Of a stretch of DNA of 47,005 nucleotides, positions 7,560 through 15,732 are shown piece after piece. The position numbers and the translations under genes were made by a program. This DNA is from Planctomyces sp. SH-PL62. GTDB lineage: Bacteria; Planctomycetota; Planctomycetia; Planctomycetales; Planctomycetaceae. The stretch covers positions 1 through 47,005 of the forward strand of contig CAMDEA010000053.1 of assembly GCA_945893045.1 (NCBI GenBank), given 5' to 3'. How positions within the stretch are numbered: the stretch's first letter is position 1; the number at the start of each line of letters is the position of its first letter. Below the pieces are notes generated by a model. It was given only the letters and a program-made list of their open reading frames with translations, ran no database searches and was not told the origin of the DNA.

Positions 7560-9755
7560 ATGTTGAGCCGAATTGGATTTGTCGTCGCGTTGCTGTTGGT
7601 TAGCTCGACCGTTCGTGCCGAGGACTGGCCCGTGCTGCCGGAGCAGAATGCTGCCGTCGAGATTCCCGCTCAGGAATGGCCGCTGCGGCCTGGGCCGCGA
7701 CGTGTCCGCGTGCTGGTGCATTTCCCAGGCGGCAAGCTGGCCAACGTCAGTGAGCGAACCGGATTGATGCTGACGCTGCATAACTGGGGCGGCACGGATT
7801 GTGTCGGCACGGCCAGCCCGACGGTGTTGGCCGAGAAGCTCAACGTCGTCGCGCTGTGCGTGAACTATTTGCAGAGCGGCCCCAAGGATTCGATTGAAGG
7901 ACCGGAGCCATACGACTTCGGTTACTTGCAGGCACTCGATGCGTTGCGAGCCTTGTGGTGGCTCGATCACGGTTTGAAATCGCGCGAGATCAAGTTCGCC
8001 CGCGGCCGAGTCTTCGCGACCGGCGGCTCTGGCGGTGGCAACGTGACGTTGATGTGTCACAAGCTCGCGCCGCGCACGTTCGCCTGCGTGGTCGATCTGT
8101 GCGGCATGAAGAAGCTGTCGGACGACATCGCCTTCCATCTGCCAGTCGGCAGCGATTTGGATGCTCGGTACAGCCGCGATCCGGCCAGTCCGAATTTCTT
8201 GTCGCTCGATCATCAGGAGCTGCGGTTCATCGGCAACCCGGACCACTTGCCCTTCGGCGAGCGGGGCGGCGTCAGCCCCCCGGTGACTGTGAATAGCGAT
8301 CATGCGACGCAGAACCGGGGGGCTGACGCCGCCCCGCTCGGCAAGGCTGTGTCGCAGTGCCGGATCGTGACGGTTCACGGCGTCGATGACTCGACCTGCC
8401 CGTTTGCCGACGCGGTCGAGATGGTCGGCTGGATGCGGCGGGCGAAGTTGGATGTCGAGCCGCATTTCATTTCCAAGGATCGCGTCGACGGAAAGATCTT
8501 CACGAGCACCGGGCATGGACTCGGCAATCGCACCGAGATTGTGCTGCAAGTTCCCAGTCGCTCGCTGTCATTGGATGCCAAGCCGTCGCCGATCGTGCGT
8601 ATTGGGCCGAGCGATTTCGAGCGTGCTGAGACGATCCGTTACCGCACGACGAACGGAGCGTTCGAGATCGACTACTCACAGGGCTTCCCCGTCGGCCGCT
8701 TTGTTCCGCGCGAGTCACTTTCTGAATACCCGACGCATCAAGACCTCGCGTTCGTGCTCGACCGAGACAGCGTGAAGCAGCCCATCAAGACGTCCGCCGA
8801 CTGGGCGAGACGCCGGGAACACATCGTGCGTCACTTCCAGCGAGTGACCGGGCCGTTGCCGAGTCCCCTGCGGCGAGTTCCGCTCGACGTGAAGGTGATC
8901 GAGGAAGTCAAAGTCGGATCGCTGACTCGCCGCAAGCTGTCGTATCAATCCGACCCGACCGATCGCGTCACGGCGTATCTGTTCCTTCCGCACGCACCCG
9001 CTGACGAAATCAAGATTCCCGGGGCCGTTCCCATTCATGGTCCCAAATGGCCGGCGGCGTTGTGTCTGCAACAAACGACCAACGCCGGAAAGGACGAACC
9101 GGCCGGCATTCGGGGCGATCCGGGTTTGAAGTACGCCCTCGAACTGGCCGAGCGCGGCTTCATCACTCTGGCTCCCGATTATCCGAGCTTCGGCGAGCAC
9201 GCCTACGACTTCGCCCCGAAGCACGGCTACGTCAGCGGCACGATGAAGGCCGTGTGGGACAACATCCGCGCCGTCGATTTGTTGGAAACGCTGCCGGAAG
9301 TGGATACCGAGCGCATCGGCTGCATCGGCCATTCGCTGGGTGGCCACAACGCGATCTTCACCGCCGTCTTTGAGCCGCGACTCAAGGCGATCGTCTCCAG
9401 TTGCGGATTCAGCTCGATGCAGAAAGACGACGTGCCAAGCTGGACCGGTCCGAGCTACATGCCGCTGATCGCCAGCGAGTTCAAGAACGATCCGAAACGC
9501 TTGCCCTTCGACTTCCACGAGTTGATCGCCGCGCTCGCCCCGCGACCATTCTTCGCGTCGGCCGCGACGAAGGACAGCGACTTCGATGTGAGCGGAGTGA
9601 AGGATGTGCTGGAAGCCGCGCGCCCGATCTATGCGCTGCATGGAAAAGCGGACGATCTTGTCGGGCACTATTCAGAGGTGGGGCATTCGTTCCCGGACGA
9701 CGCTCGACAGCGAGCCTATGAATTCTTGGAACGGTCTTTGGGGCCGCGACGATAA
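7560..9755 (+). CDS. Secreted two-domain alpha/beta hydrolase
   Basis: A 731-residue exported protein; ATG 7560 is chosen because GAGGGAG precedes it and it gives a clean signal peptide (MLSRIGFVVALLLVSSTVRA). It contains two hydrolase modules. The N-terminal module has an elbow-like VFATGGSGGGNVTLM at about residue 158. The C-terminal module resembles dienelactone hydrolase/acetyl-xylan-esterase proteins, with GCIGHSLGGHNAIF at about residue 590, an acidic residue near DSDF and a late His in SEVGHSFPDDA. The first module carries an in-frame 83-bp palindrome (residues about 233-261). Two catalytic elbows suggest an internal fusion. Probably acts on extracellular esters; the substrate is unknown. 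Confidence 0.82.
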   Translation: MLSRIGFVVALLLVSSTVRAEDWPVLPEQNAAVEIPAQEWPLRPGPRRVRVLVHFPGGKLANVSERTGLMLTLHNWGGTDCVGTASPTVLAEKLNVVALCVNYLQSGPKDSIEGPEPYDFGYLQALDALRALWWLDHGLKSREIKFARGRVFATGGSGGGNVTLMCHKLAPRTFACVVDLCGMKKLSDDIAFHLPVGSDLDARYSRDPASPNFLSLDHQELRFIGNPDHLPFGERGGVSPPVTVNSDHATQNRGADAAPLGKAVSQCRIVTVHGVDDSTCPFADAVEMVGWMRRAKLDVEPHFISKDRVDGKIFTSTGHGLGNRTEIVLQVPSRSLSLDAKPSPIVRIGPSDFERAETIRYRTTNGAFEIDYSQGFPVGRFVPRESLSEYPTHQDLAFVLDRDSVKQPIKTSADWARRREHIVRHFQRVTGPLPSPLRRVPLDVKVIEEVKVGSLTRRKLSYQSDPTDRVTAYLFLPHAPADEIKIPGAVPIHGPKWPAALCLQQTTNAGKDEPAGIRGDPGLKYALELAERGFITLAPDYPSFGEHAYDFAPKHGYVSGTMKAVWDNIRAVDLLETLPEVDTERIGCIGHSLGGHNAIFTAVFEPRLKAIVSSCGFSSMQKDDVPSWTGPSYMPLIASEFKNDPKRLPFDFHELIAALAPRPFFASAATKDSDFDVSGVKDVLEAARPIYALHGKADDLVGHYSEVGHSFPDDARQRAYEFLERSLGPRR
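8258..8340. repeat. In-frame palindromic insertion inside the hydrolase gene
   Basis: Perfect 27-bp arms 8258-8284 and 8314-8340 (left arm begins CGAGCGGGGCGGCGTCAGCC) around a 29-base loop, lying entirely inside the hydrolase coding sequence. It is read in frame without a stop and adds about 28 low-complexity residues (ERGGVSPPV...RGADAAPLG). No terminator role is possible at this place. It is a clear case of a palindromic element carried in a protein. Confidence 0.9.
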
Positions 9756-9768
9756 GTGGCTCGCAAAG

Positions 9769-9830
9769 AAAAGTAGACGAGTCACTCCGTGACTCGAATC
9801 TTCCGGTCACGGAGTGACCGGTCTACTTTT
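9769..9830. repeat. Inverted repeat between convergent genes (bidirectional terminator-like)
   Basis: Left arm about 9769-9796 (AAAAGTAGACGAGTCACTCC and onward) and right arm about 9804-9830, ending GTCTACTTTT. The arms differ in a few places and the element ends with A-run/T-run flanks, so it can work as a Rho-independent terminator in both directions between the plus hydrolase and the minus sugar dehydrogenase. Its GAGTCACTCCGTGACTC core is the same as in the element inside fliF. Confidence 0.85.
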
Positions 9831-9836
9831 GCCATG

Positions 9837-12800
9837 CTACTTCAAGCTCGCGATCCATTCGCGGAAGAGTTCGACCGCCTCGTGATCGACGAGGGACGTG
9901 CCCAACTGCGGCATCTGTCCGGTACTGGGACCGCGGCGGGTGAGGCGCGTCAGCAGGGTCGAGCGTTCGGGATGGCCGGGCGCGATGATGCGCGGATCGG
10001 TCAGATCGAACTTGTGGTGCAGCGGTTTCTCATCCAACAACTTGGCCTTTGCCAGCGGCGTGAAGTACTCCAGTTGAATCTGAGCGTTGCCGCCGCCGGC
10101 ATCGACGTGACAGATCGCGCAGTTGGCATGCAGGTACGAACGTGCTCGCGCGGTGAGGTCCGCTTTGCGGTCGTAGGGATCGACGAGCTTCGGAAATGAT
10201 TCCGGCGACATCGCCAGCATTTCGGTCTTCGGATAGCCCCGTTGATCGCGAGTGGCTGTGCGTTGTTTGACCGCCTCGTCGAGTTCCTTGTCAGCCAATC
10301 CTGTTTCTTGCAGTTCGCGGCGGATCGCATTGGTGTGCTCGGTCTGCCAGGCGGCACGCTTGATTAAGCCAAGGTGGTCGAAGACTCGCAGTTGGCTGTC
10401 GATGACTCCGCCGTAATCGTGATCGCGGTTCATCTGCAAAGTGCTCAGTCCGAGCACGAAGTTGGCGGCGCGGCTGTGGCAGACCATGCACTCGGTTCGG
10501 CTGGGGTAATGCCACATCTGTTTGCGGACGCCGCCTTTCGCCTGCGCGTCGCGAATTGAAAACTCGCGGTCCTTGCCGGCGTTCTCGACCAGCACACCAT
10601 CGGTTTGCTCGTCGTTCCATTCGTAGCTGTAACCGATCCACTCCCCCTGTTGTTTCACGAGGAAACGTGTCTCGATCCAGCGCCGCGTCGCCGCGTTGCC
10701 CGCTTCGCCGTCCAGCGCGAACGATTTCACGAGGACCGTGTCGTCGGGAAAGCTCCAGCCGCGATTGACCGTGTTGTCGATCGGCGGGTCTTTGCGATCC
10801 GGGTCATGCGGGATCGCCATCCAGCGAGCTTTGTAAGCACCATCCGACCACAACGGCGCGTTGACCGAAAACGGGATGACTCCCGGCTGCATCGTGTGAC
10901 CTTTGACCGAGGCGAAGAGACCGGAGTCGCTGAGTTTGCGCGGGAAGGCCATTTGAGATTTGAAATTTGAGATTTCAGATTCCGGAGTTGGCTCCAAGTA
11001 GTACATGTTGCCTTTGTCGCCCCCCTGATGGTCAACGACCAACAACTCGCCATGCGAGTCGAGGCAGAAGTGCGTGATGTGAAACGTCGTGTCGACGAGT
11101 TCGCGGTGATACGTCACCTTCTTGCCGTCGTGCTTCACGCCCCAAATTTTGCCGGTCGAGTGATCGCCGTAGATGTAGGCTCCGCGTAGCTCCGGAAGTT
11201 TCTCGCCGTGATAGACGACGCCGCCGGTGAGCGAGCGGGCTTCGCTGTGCGAATGCTCGGTGGTCGGTTTCACGAATGGGGTCGGGCCGCGCTTGCGGTC
11301 GGCATAGAAAACGTGTGAGCCTTCCATGACGCTCCAGCCGTAGTTGGCTCCGCGTTCGACGCGATAAGTCTGCTCCCAGAGATCCTGGCCGTTGTTGCCG
11401 ACCCAGATATCGCCAGTCTTGCGGTCGCAGGTGATGCGCCACGGATTGCGAAATCCGTAAGCCCACGTCTCCGGTCGAGCGTCCTTCATGCCGACGAATG
11501 GATTGTCTTTTGGCACTGAGTACGTCTTGCCGGGATCGGGATGATCGAGGTCGATGCGCAGCACCTTTGACAGCAAGTGATCAAGCCCTTGCCCGGTCTC
11601 GATCAAATCCGAGTCAGACGTGCCATCACCTGAGGTGACGTAGAGCATCCCGTCGTTGCCGAAGACGCAGTCGGCACCGCTGTGGCCGTTTGACTCCCAC
11701 TCCAGAATGATCGTGGCGGACTTCGGATCGAACTCAATCGTCTTGGGGTCCATGCGGTAGCGAGTGATCCGCACCGACTTCTCTTTGAACTCTTTGAATC
11801 GCTCGGCCGATTCTGGCACGAAGCCGGGTGTGGCCAAGCCGGTGGAGCCGATGTAGAGGAATCCGTTCTCGGCGAACTTCGGATGGAACGTCGCGTTGTA
11901 GATGATGGTGTCCGCGAGCTCGAGCAGCGTCTCGAACGATTCCACGTCCGGGCTATCTTTGAATCGAATCAGCGTCGCCTTCGATTGTTGACCCGCCAAC
12001 AGCCAGTCGCTGCCAGGGACGTGCGATCCGAAGACCGGCTGATTGAGCTTCAACTTTGGAAATGCGACGCGCGTCCGAAACGGGGCAGGAGGCTCCGGCG
12101 AGCCGCGGACTTTCGAGGTCGTCAGCGGTTCGAGCTTGTCGATGCCGAATGGACGCCGGGCTTGTGACTTCTCCGGGCCGATGAATTTCAGCTCGGAGTA
12201 ATCTTCCCAGCGATGAAAGTCGGCCCCCGGCTTGGAACTCTTCGGCGAGCACCACGACAAGTCCGGCGTCTCGAAGTCGATGCAGTAGTCGTAGCGGCAG
12301 AGGACGAACTTCCAAACTTCGTCGATCGCCGGCCGGCCGCCGGACTTGATGAAGTCACGCCACGGAATCTTCCCTTCAACCGACCAGCCTTTGTCGCGGT
12401 CAGTCCAATTGTTGAGCGTGCCGTCGAGCACGACCTTCGTTTCGAGATGAAAGTCTTGAGCACCGCGAAATCGTGCGACGTGCCCGCGTCGGGGTAGGAA
12501 CATGTCGAAGACGGTGTTCTTCGCGTTGACCTGGAACTCGTAGTAGCCCGGTTTGTTGTCGGCCGGTTTCATGAACAACTCGAAGACGTCGTTGTTCCAA
12601 GTGTCGCCGTCATGCTCGGCGACGTCGGCATACAGATCGGTATCCACCATCTCGCCGAAGAAGTAGAGGTTGTCGAGATCCCACAACAGCCGCGCCTTCG
12701 TCGCGGTCTTCGCGGGGCGTGCGTCTTTGCCGAGCCACGGCAACGAGAACTTGTCGATGATCTCGGCAGACTCCCAAGCCTTCTCGTCGGCCTTGCCGTC

Positions 12801-12977
12801 GATCGTGATCGGCATGTCGGTGAAGCGGCATTCGTGCGGTGGGGTGATTGCTGGTTTGGCATCTTCGGCCAGCAGCGACGATGCCGTCGCCAAAATCAGA
12901 AGTCCAAAACTCAGGCAGATGTCCACAGGCACAGAGACGCTGGGATTCGTTCGAAAGCAGGGGGATTTGCGGGGCAT
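9837..12977 (-). CDS. Secreted CBM9-like / PQQ-type sugar dehydrogenase / c-type heme fusion
   Basis: A 1046-residue exported protein with three parts. An N-terminal signal-like stretch (about residues 15-37) precedes a CBM9-like carbohydrate-binding domain (about 45-265, TDMPITIDGKADEKAW at its start). A glucose/sorbosone-dehydrogenase beta-propeller follows (about 310-655: NATFHPKFAENGFLYIGS, YGFRNPWRITCDRKTGDIW, GANYGWSVMEG). The C-terminal part (about 680-1046) has two CxxCH motifs, CMVCH at 830 and CAICH at 953, for covalent heme. The family oxidises sugars with PQQ; the hemes would take the electrons. The linker at residues 664-676 appears to come from a short AT-rich repeat. It is convergent with the upstream hydrolase. 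Confidence 0.88.
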   Translation of the reverse strand: MPRKSPCFRTNPSVSVPVDICLSFGLLILATASSLLAEDAKPAITPPHECRFTDMPITIDGKADEKAWESAEIIDKFSLPWLGKDARPAKTATKARLLWDLDNLYFFGEMVDTDLYADVAEHDGDTWNNDVFELFMKPADNKPGYYEFQVNAKNTVFDMFLPRRGHVARFRGAQDFHLETKVVLDGTLNNWTDRDKGWSVEGKIPWRDFIKSGGRPAIDEVWKFVLCRYDYCIDFETPDLSWCSPKSSKPGADFHRWEDYSELKFIGPEKSQARRPFGIDKLEPLTTSKVRGSPEPPAPFRTRVAFPKLKLNQPVFGSHVPGSDWLLAGQQSKATLIRFKDSPDVESFETLLELADTIIYNATFHPKFAENGFLYIGSTGLATPGFVPESAERFKEFKEKSVRITRYRMDPKTIEFDPKSATIILEWESNGHSGADCVFGNDGMLYVTSGDGTSDSDLIETGQGLDHLLSKVLRIDLDHPDPGKTYSVPKDNPFVGMKDARPETWAYGFRNPWRITCDRKTGDIWVGNNGQDLWEQTYRVERGANYGWSVMEGSHVFYADRKRGPTPFVKPTTEHSHSEARSLTGGVVYHGEKLPELRGAYIYGDHSTGKIWGVKHDGKKVTYHRELVDTTFHITHFCLDSHGELLVVDHQGGDKGNMYYLEPTPESEISNFKSQMAFPRKLSDSGLFASVKGHTMQPGVIPFSVNAPLWSDGAYKARWMAIPHDPDRKDPPIDNTVNRGWSFPDDTVLVKSFALDGEAGNAATRRWIETRFLVKQQGEWIGYSYEWNDEQTDGVLVENAGKDREFSIRDAQAKGGVRKQMWHYPSRTECMVCHSRAANFVLGLSTLQMNRDHDYGGVIDSQLRVFDHLGLIKRAAWQTEHTNAIRRELQETGLADKELDEAVKQRTATRDQRGYPKTEMLAMSPESFPKLVDPYDRKADLTARARSYLHANCAICHVDAGGGNAQIQLEYFTPLAKAKLLDEKPLHHKFDLTDPRIIAPGHPERSTLLTRLTRRGPSTGQMPQLGTSLVDHEAVELFREWIASLK
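10951..10980. repeat. AT-rich 'ATTTGAGATTTGAAATTT' repeat inside coding sequence
   Basis: This 30-base tract is made of ATTTGAGATTTGAAATTTGA units and encodes the linker EISNFKSQ between the propeller and heme parts of the minus-strand gene. The same unit occurs in the intergenic repeat near 41313-41345. It stands out sharply from the GC-rich surroundings. Confidence 0.6.
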
Positions 12978-13118
12978 TCGTAATCTCCAATTTCGTCGAT
13001 GTCGTGACAGAACTCAGTGAGCTTCCGTCTTTTTAATCGCAAGGCCATCCGTAAAACATTCTGGCGAGCAGTGTGATGTCAGCCATCCGGTGAGTTGCCG
13101 CAACGCGGCCTTTATCCG

Positions 13119-13196
13119 TGTGTGAGTTCCGATCCGTGTGCGAAGTGCGTCTGTCATTTTGGGACGCACTTCGCACACGGATCAGAACTGACACAC
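13119..13196. repeat. Inverted repeat downstream of murD (terminator-like)
   Basis: Perfect 21-bp core arms 13131-13151 and 13163-13183 (GATCCGTGTGCGAAGTGCGTC) around an 11-base loop, extended imperfectly by GTGTGAGTT and its complement. It lies after the murD stop on the minus strand and before the start region of the sugar dehydrogenase. The remaining 140 bases of this gap hold no gene; a promoter for the dehydrogenase is expected but not recognised. Confidence 0.8.
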
Positions 13197-13216
13197 AGAT
13201 GGATCAACGCCTGAAA

Positions 13217-14725
13217 TCATGCAGTGTCGCTGCCGGAGGCTGCTTGCTCGATCAAGGCCGCAAACTGCTCGCCCCGTTCGATGTAGTTTTGAAACCAGTC
13301 ATAGCTCGCGCAGCCGGGGGACAGCAGCACGATGTCGCCGGGAACGGACTCTTGCAAGCTCCACGCAACGGCCGGGGCGAGTGACTCGAAGCCACGGCAG
13401 ATGGGGCCGGTGACGTTCGCAGCGCGAGCGGCTTGTTCGATGAGCGTTCCCAGTTGCGGACCGGTTTGGCCGAGCAACGCGACCGCTCGGCAGCGAGTCA
13501 CGGCGGTTGCGGCGATGGCGGACAAGTCGATCTGTTTGTCGTAGCCACCGGCGAGCAACACGATCGGCTCGTCGAACGATTGCAAGGCGAGCACTGTCGC
13601 TTCGGGCGTGGTGCTCTTCGAGTCATTGAAGCAGCGTCTGCCGTGAACCTCGGCCACAAATTCGAGTCGATGCGGCAGGCCACGAAAGTTCGACACACCC
13701 TTTTCGATGGCCTCAAGAGTTGCGCCGGCTGCGAGCGCGGCAGCGATGGCGGCTTGAGCGTTTTGCCAGTTGTGTGTTCCCGGCAATCGCAACCAACGAC
13801 GGAGCGGTATTCGCAACTCGCGACTCGGTTCGGAGGGCATGCGTGCCATCACTTCCAAGCCTTCGCCAAAGACGCCGAATTGTTTTTCGTCCGCGGGTCC
13901 GAATCGCAGCCGAATCGCCGCCGTCGGCCAAGTCGCGACTTCGGAAAGAGAATTCACGACTGCGAATTGCTCGGCCGTTTGCCAGCTCAGCACGTTTTGC
14001 TTCGCGGCGCGATATGCCTCGACCGTGCCGTGCCGATCGAGATGGTTCGGTGAGAAATTCGTGGCGACGGCGATCTCCGGCTGGGGCCGCAACGGCGCGA
14101 GGTCTTCCAACTGAAAACTGCTGAGTTCGAGAACGACCCAATCGTCCGGCTGAATCTGCCGGACCTCCGGAAGCAAACTGATTCCGATGTTGCCGCCGAG
14201 CCAACAGCGTCTGTAGTCCGAGCCCTTGTGGCTCGGTTGATTTTGACTTTGGATCGAATCATCCAGGCCACAAGGGCCTGGGCTACAGGGGACGCGCAAG
14301 CCACTGAGAATTGCGTGTGTCAGCGCCGTCGTCGTGGACTTGCCGTTGCTGCCGGTGATCGCGAGGACTCGGCCGCGATTCCGTTCCCAGAAGAGATTCA
14401 TCTCGCTGGTCAGCGGGATGCCGGCGTCGCGAGCGACCGCAAGATACGGGCTATTCTTCGGAACGGCGGGGCTGACAACGACCAGATCCGAGTTGCGGAA
14501 GTCCGCTTCTGCGTGATGTCCCAGCCGCAAAGTGATCGGCCAAGCGGGATCAATTTGAGCCAGCGACGGACGCAATTCCTCTTCCGAGCGAAGGTCGGTG
14601 ACGATCACCTTGGCCCCTGCCTCGGCCAGAAAGCGGACGGCTCCCACGCCACCGCCGAAACCACCCAGTCCCATGACCGTGACCGTGCGGTCACGAAATT
14701 CAAGGTTGGTAGTTGGTGCGGGCAT
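13217..14725 (-). CDS. murD: UDP-N-acetylmuramoylalanine-D-glutamate ligase
   Basis: MurD, the cytosolic ATP-dependent ligase that adds D-glutamate to UDP-MurNAc-L-alanine. The N-terminal Rossmann domain begins with VTVMGLGGFGGGVGAVRFL, followed by the ATP loop ITGSNGKSTTTAL, then WLGGNIGISLL, LELSSFQLE and NFSPNHLDRHG, all MurD signatures. The C-terminal domain contains HRLEFVAEVHGRRCFNDSKSTTPEAT. At 502 residues it is longer than usual because about 26 extra residues (146-172) sit between the loop helix and WLGGNIG; these are encoded by a palindrome. Its presence implies a peptidoglycan pathway in this organism. Confidence 0.96.
   Translation of the reverse strand: MPAPTTNLEFRDRTVTVMGLGGFGGGVGAVRFLAEAGAKVIVTDLRSEEELRPSLAQIDPAWPITLRLGHHAEADFRNSDLVVVSPAVPKNSPYLAVARDAGIPLTSEMNLFWERNRGRVLAITGSNGKSTTTALTHAILSGLRVPCSPGPCGLDDSIQSQNQPSHKGSDYRRCWLGGNIGISLLPEVRQIQPDDWVVLELSSFQLEDLAPLRPQPEIAVATNFSPNHLDRHGTVEAYRAAKQNVLSWQTAEQFAVVNSLSEVATWPTAAIRLRFGPADEKQFGVFGEGLEVMARMPSEPSRELRIPLRRWLRLPGTHNWQNAQAAIAAALAAGATLEAIEKGVSNFRGLPHRLEFVAEVHGRRCFNDSKSTTPEATVLALQSFDEPIVLLAGGYDKQIDLSAIAATAVTRCRAVALLGQTGPQLGTLIEQAARAANVTGPICRGFESLAPAVAWSLQESVPGDIVLLSPGCASYDWFQNYIERGEQFAALIEQAASGSDTA
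14211..14288. repeat. In-frame palindromic insertion inside murD
   Basis: Arms 14211-14236 (CTGTAGTCCGAGCCCTTGTG and onward) and 14263-14288 pair over 26 bases with a few transition differences, around a 26-base loop. The whole 78-bp unit is a multiple of three and is read in the murD frame, adding residues rich in Pro, Cys, Ser and Gln just before the WLGGNIG motif. Other MurD proteins lack such a segment to my knowledge. Confidence 0.88.
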
Positions 14726-14916
14726 CGGCGAGCATCTTCGACACGAACGGACAATTTCGATTTAACGGTTGTACGCCGTTTGCCGATAATCAGGAATAGT
14801 CGCGGCGTCCGCTTACCGTCCGCCGTGGCTTTTGACCGCAGGGATGTGGCGAAAAGGCGATTGTTCTCCAGTGTCACGGCTGGTCGCGAGGAACTCGCAA
14901 GGAAGCGGGGAAGATT

Positions 14917-15630
14917 ATGAATTTGGGGCGAAAGACCAATGCGTTCATTGTCGGCTGGGCCTGTTGCGGGTTGTTGATTCAAACAACGCCCTCGCTGGCC
15001 GGGCCTCCCGCACGAGCGGAAACCACGTCGGCCAAGGTGAAACTTGATGATGTGCCGATGCCTTCTGAAGAGCCGCCGGCTCCCAAGAAAGTCGTGCAAC
15101 CTGCGGCGATCGATGTGGCGATGGCCAAGGATGGCAGCATCACGGGCCGAGTGCTCGATGCCGATCAGAAGGGGGTCGTGAAAACGACGGTCTCTATTCG
15201 ACAAGGCAAAACGGAGATCGCTCAAGCGGTCACCGATGCCGAGGGCCGCTTTGAAGTCGCGAATCTTAAGGGAGGCGTGTATCTCGTTGCGGCAAGCAGC
15301 GGCTACGGGCTATTCCGCTTCTGGACCGCGAAGTCGGCTCCGCCCAAGTCACACGATCAAGTGCTGCTGATGTCGAAAGCGATCGTCGTGCGTGCTCAGA
15401 ATCCGAGCGACGGCGGCGAAGTGCTCTACGACGACAACGGCCAACCGTATGCGAAAATTCACGTCCTCGATAACGGCGCGATCGCCACTGGCGAATCCTG
15501 TCCGCCGGTCGGCAGCGGCGGACTTTGTGGACTCGACATCTTCACGATTGCACTGTTGGGAACCGCAGCAGCGGGACTCGCCATCGCCATCATTGCTTTA
15601 GATGACGACGACCCGGCGGCTTCTCCGTAA
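14917..15630 (+). CDS. Secreted carboxypeptidase-regulatory-like (Cna-B type) protein
   Basis: A 237-residue protein with a signal peptide (residues 1 to about 33; hydrophobic AFIVGWACCGLLI, cleavage near SLAG). A Lys/Pro-rich stretch is followed by one carboxypeptidase-regulatory-like beta-sandwich (about residues 68-135): SITGRVLDADQKGVVKTTVS and TDAEGRFEVANLKGGVY. A hydrophobic helix near the C-terminus (FTIALLGTAAAGLAIAIIAL) ends in an acidic tail DDDDPAASP, so the protein is probably membrane anchored with the domain outside. Transcribed divergently from murD. Binding partner unknown. Confidence 0.75.
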   Translation: MNLGRKTNAFIVGWACCGLLIQTTPSLAGPPARAETTSAKVKLDDVPMPSEEPPAPKKVVQPAAIDVAMAKDGSITGRVLDADQKGVVKTTVSIRQGKTEIAQAVTDAEGRFEVANLKGGVYLVAASSGYGLFRFWTAKSAPPKSHDQVLLMSKAIVVRAQNPSDGGEVLYDDNGQPYAKIHVLDNGAIATGESCPPVGSGGLCGLDIFTIALLGTAAAGLAIAIIALDDDDPAASP

Positions 15631-15654
15631 CAGACAAGGAATCTTTGGGCCATT

Positions 15655-15686
15655 CAACAGACCATAGCTCGTGCGGTGGTCTGTTG
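15655..15686 (+). terminator. Hairpin after the Cna-B-like gene
   Basis: CAACAGACCA (15655-15664) pairs perfectly with TGGTCTGTTG (15677-15686) around a 12-base loop, 25 bases after the stop codon. The tail TCGTTTCGT is only weakly T-rich. It lies between convergent genes and could serve both. Confidence 0.65.
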
Positions 15687-15732
15687 TCGTTTCGTCACCG
15701 AATGCTGCGACGAATGAGACAGGCGAGCGGGG

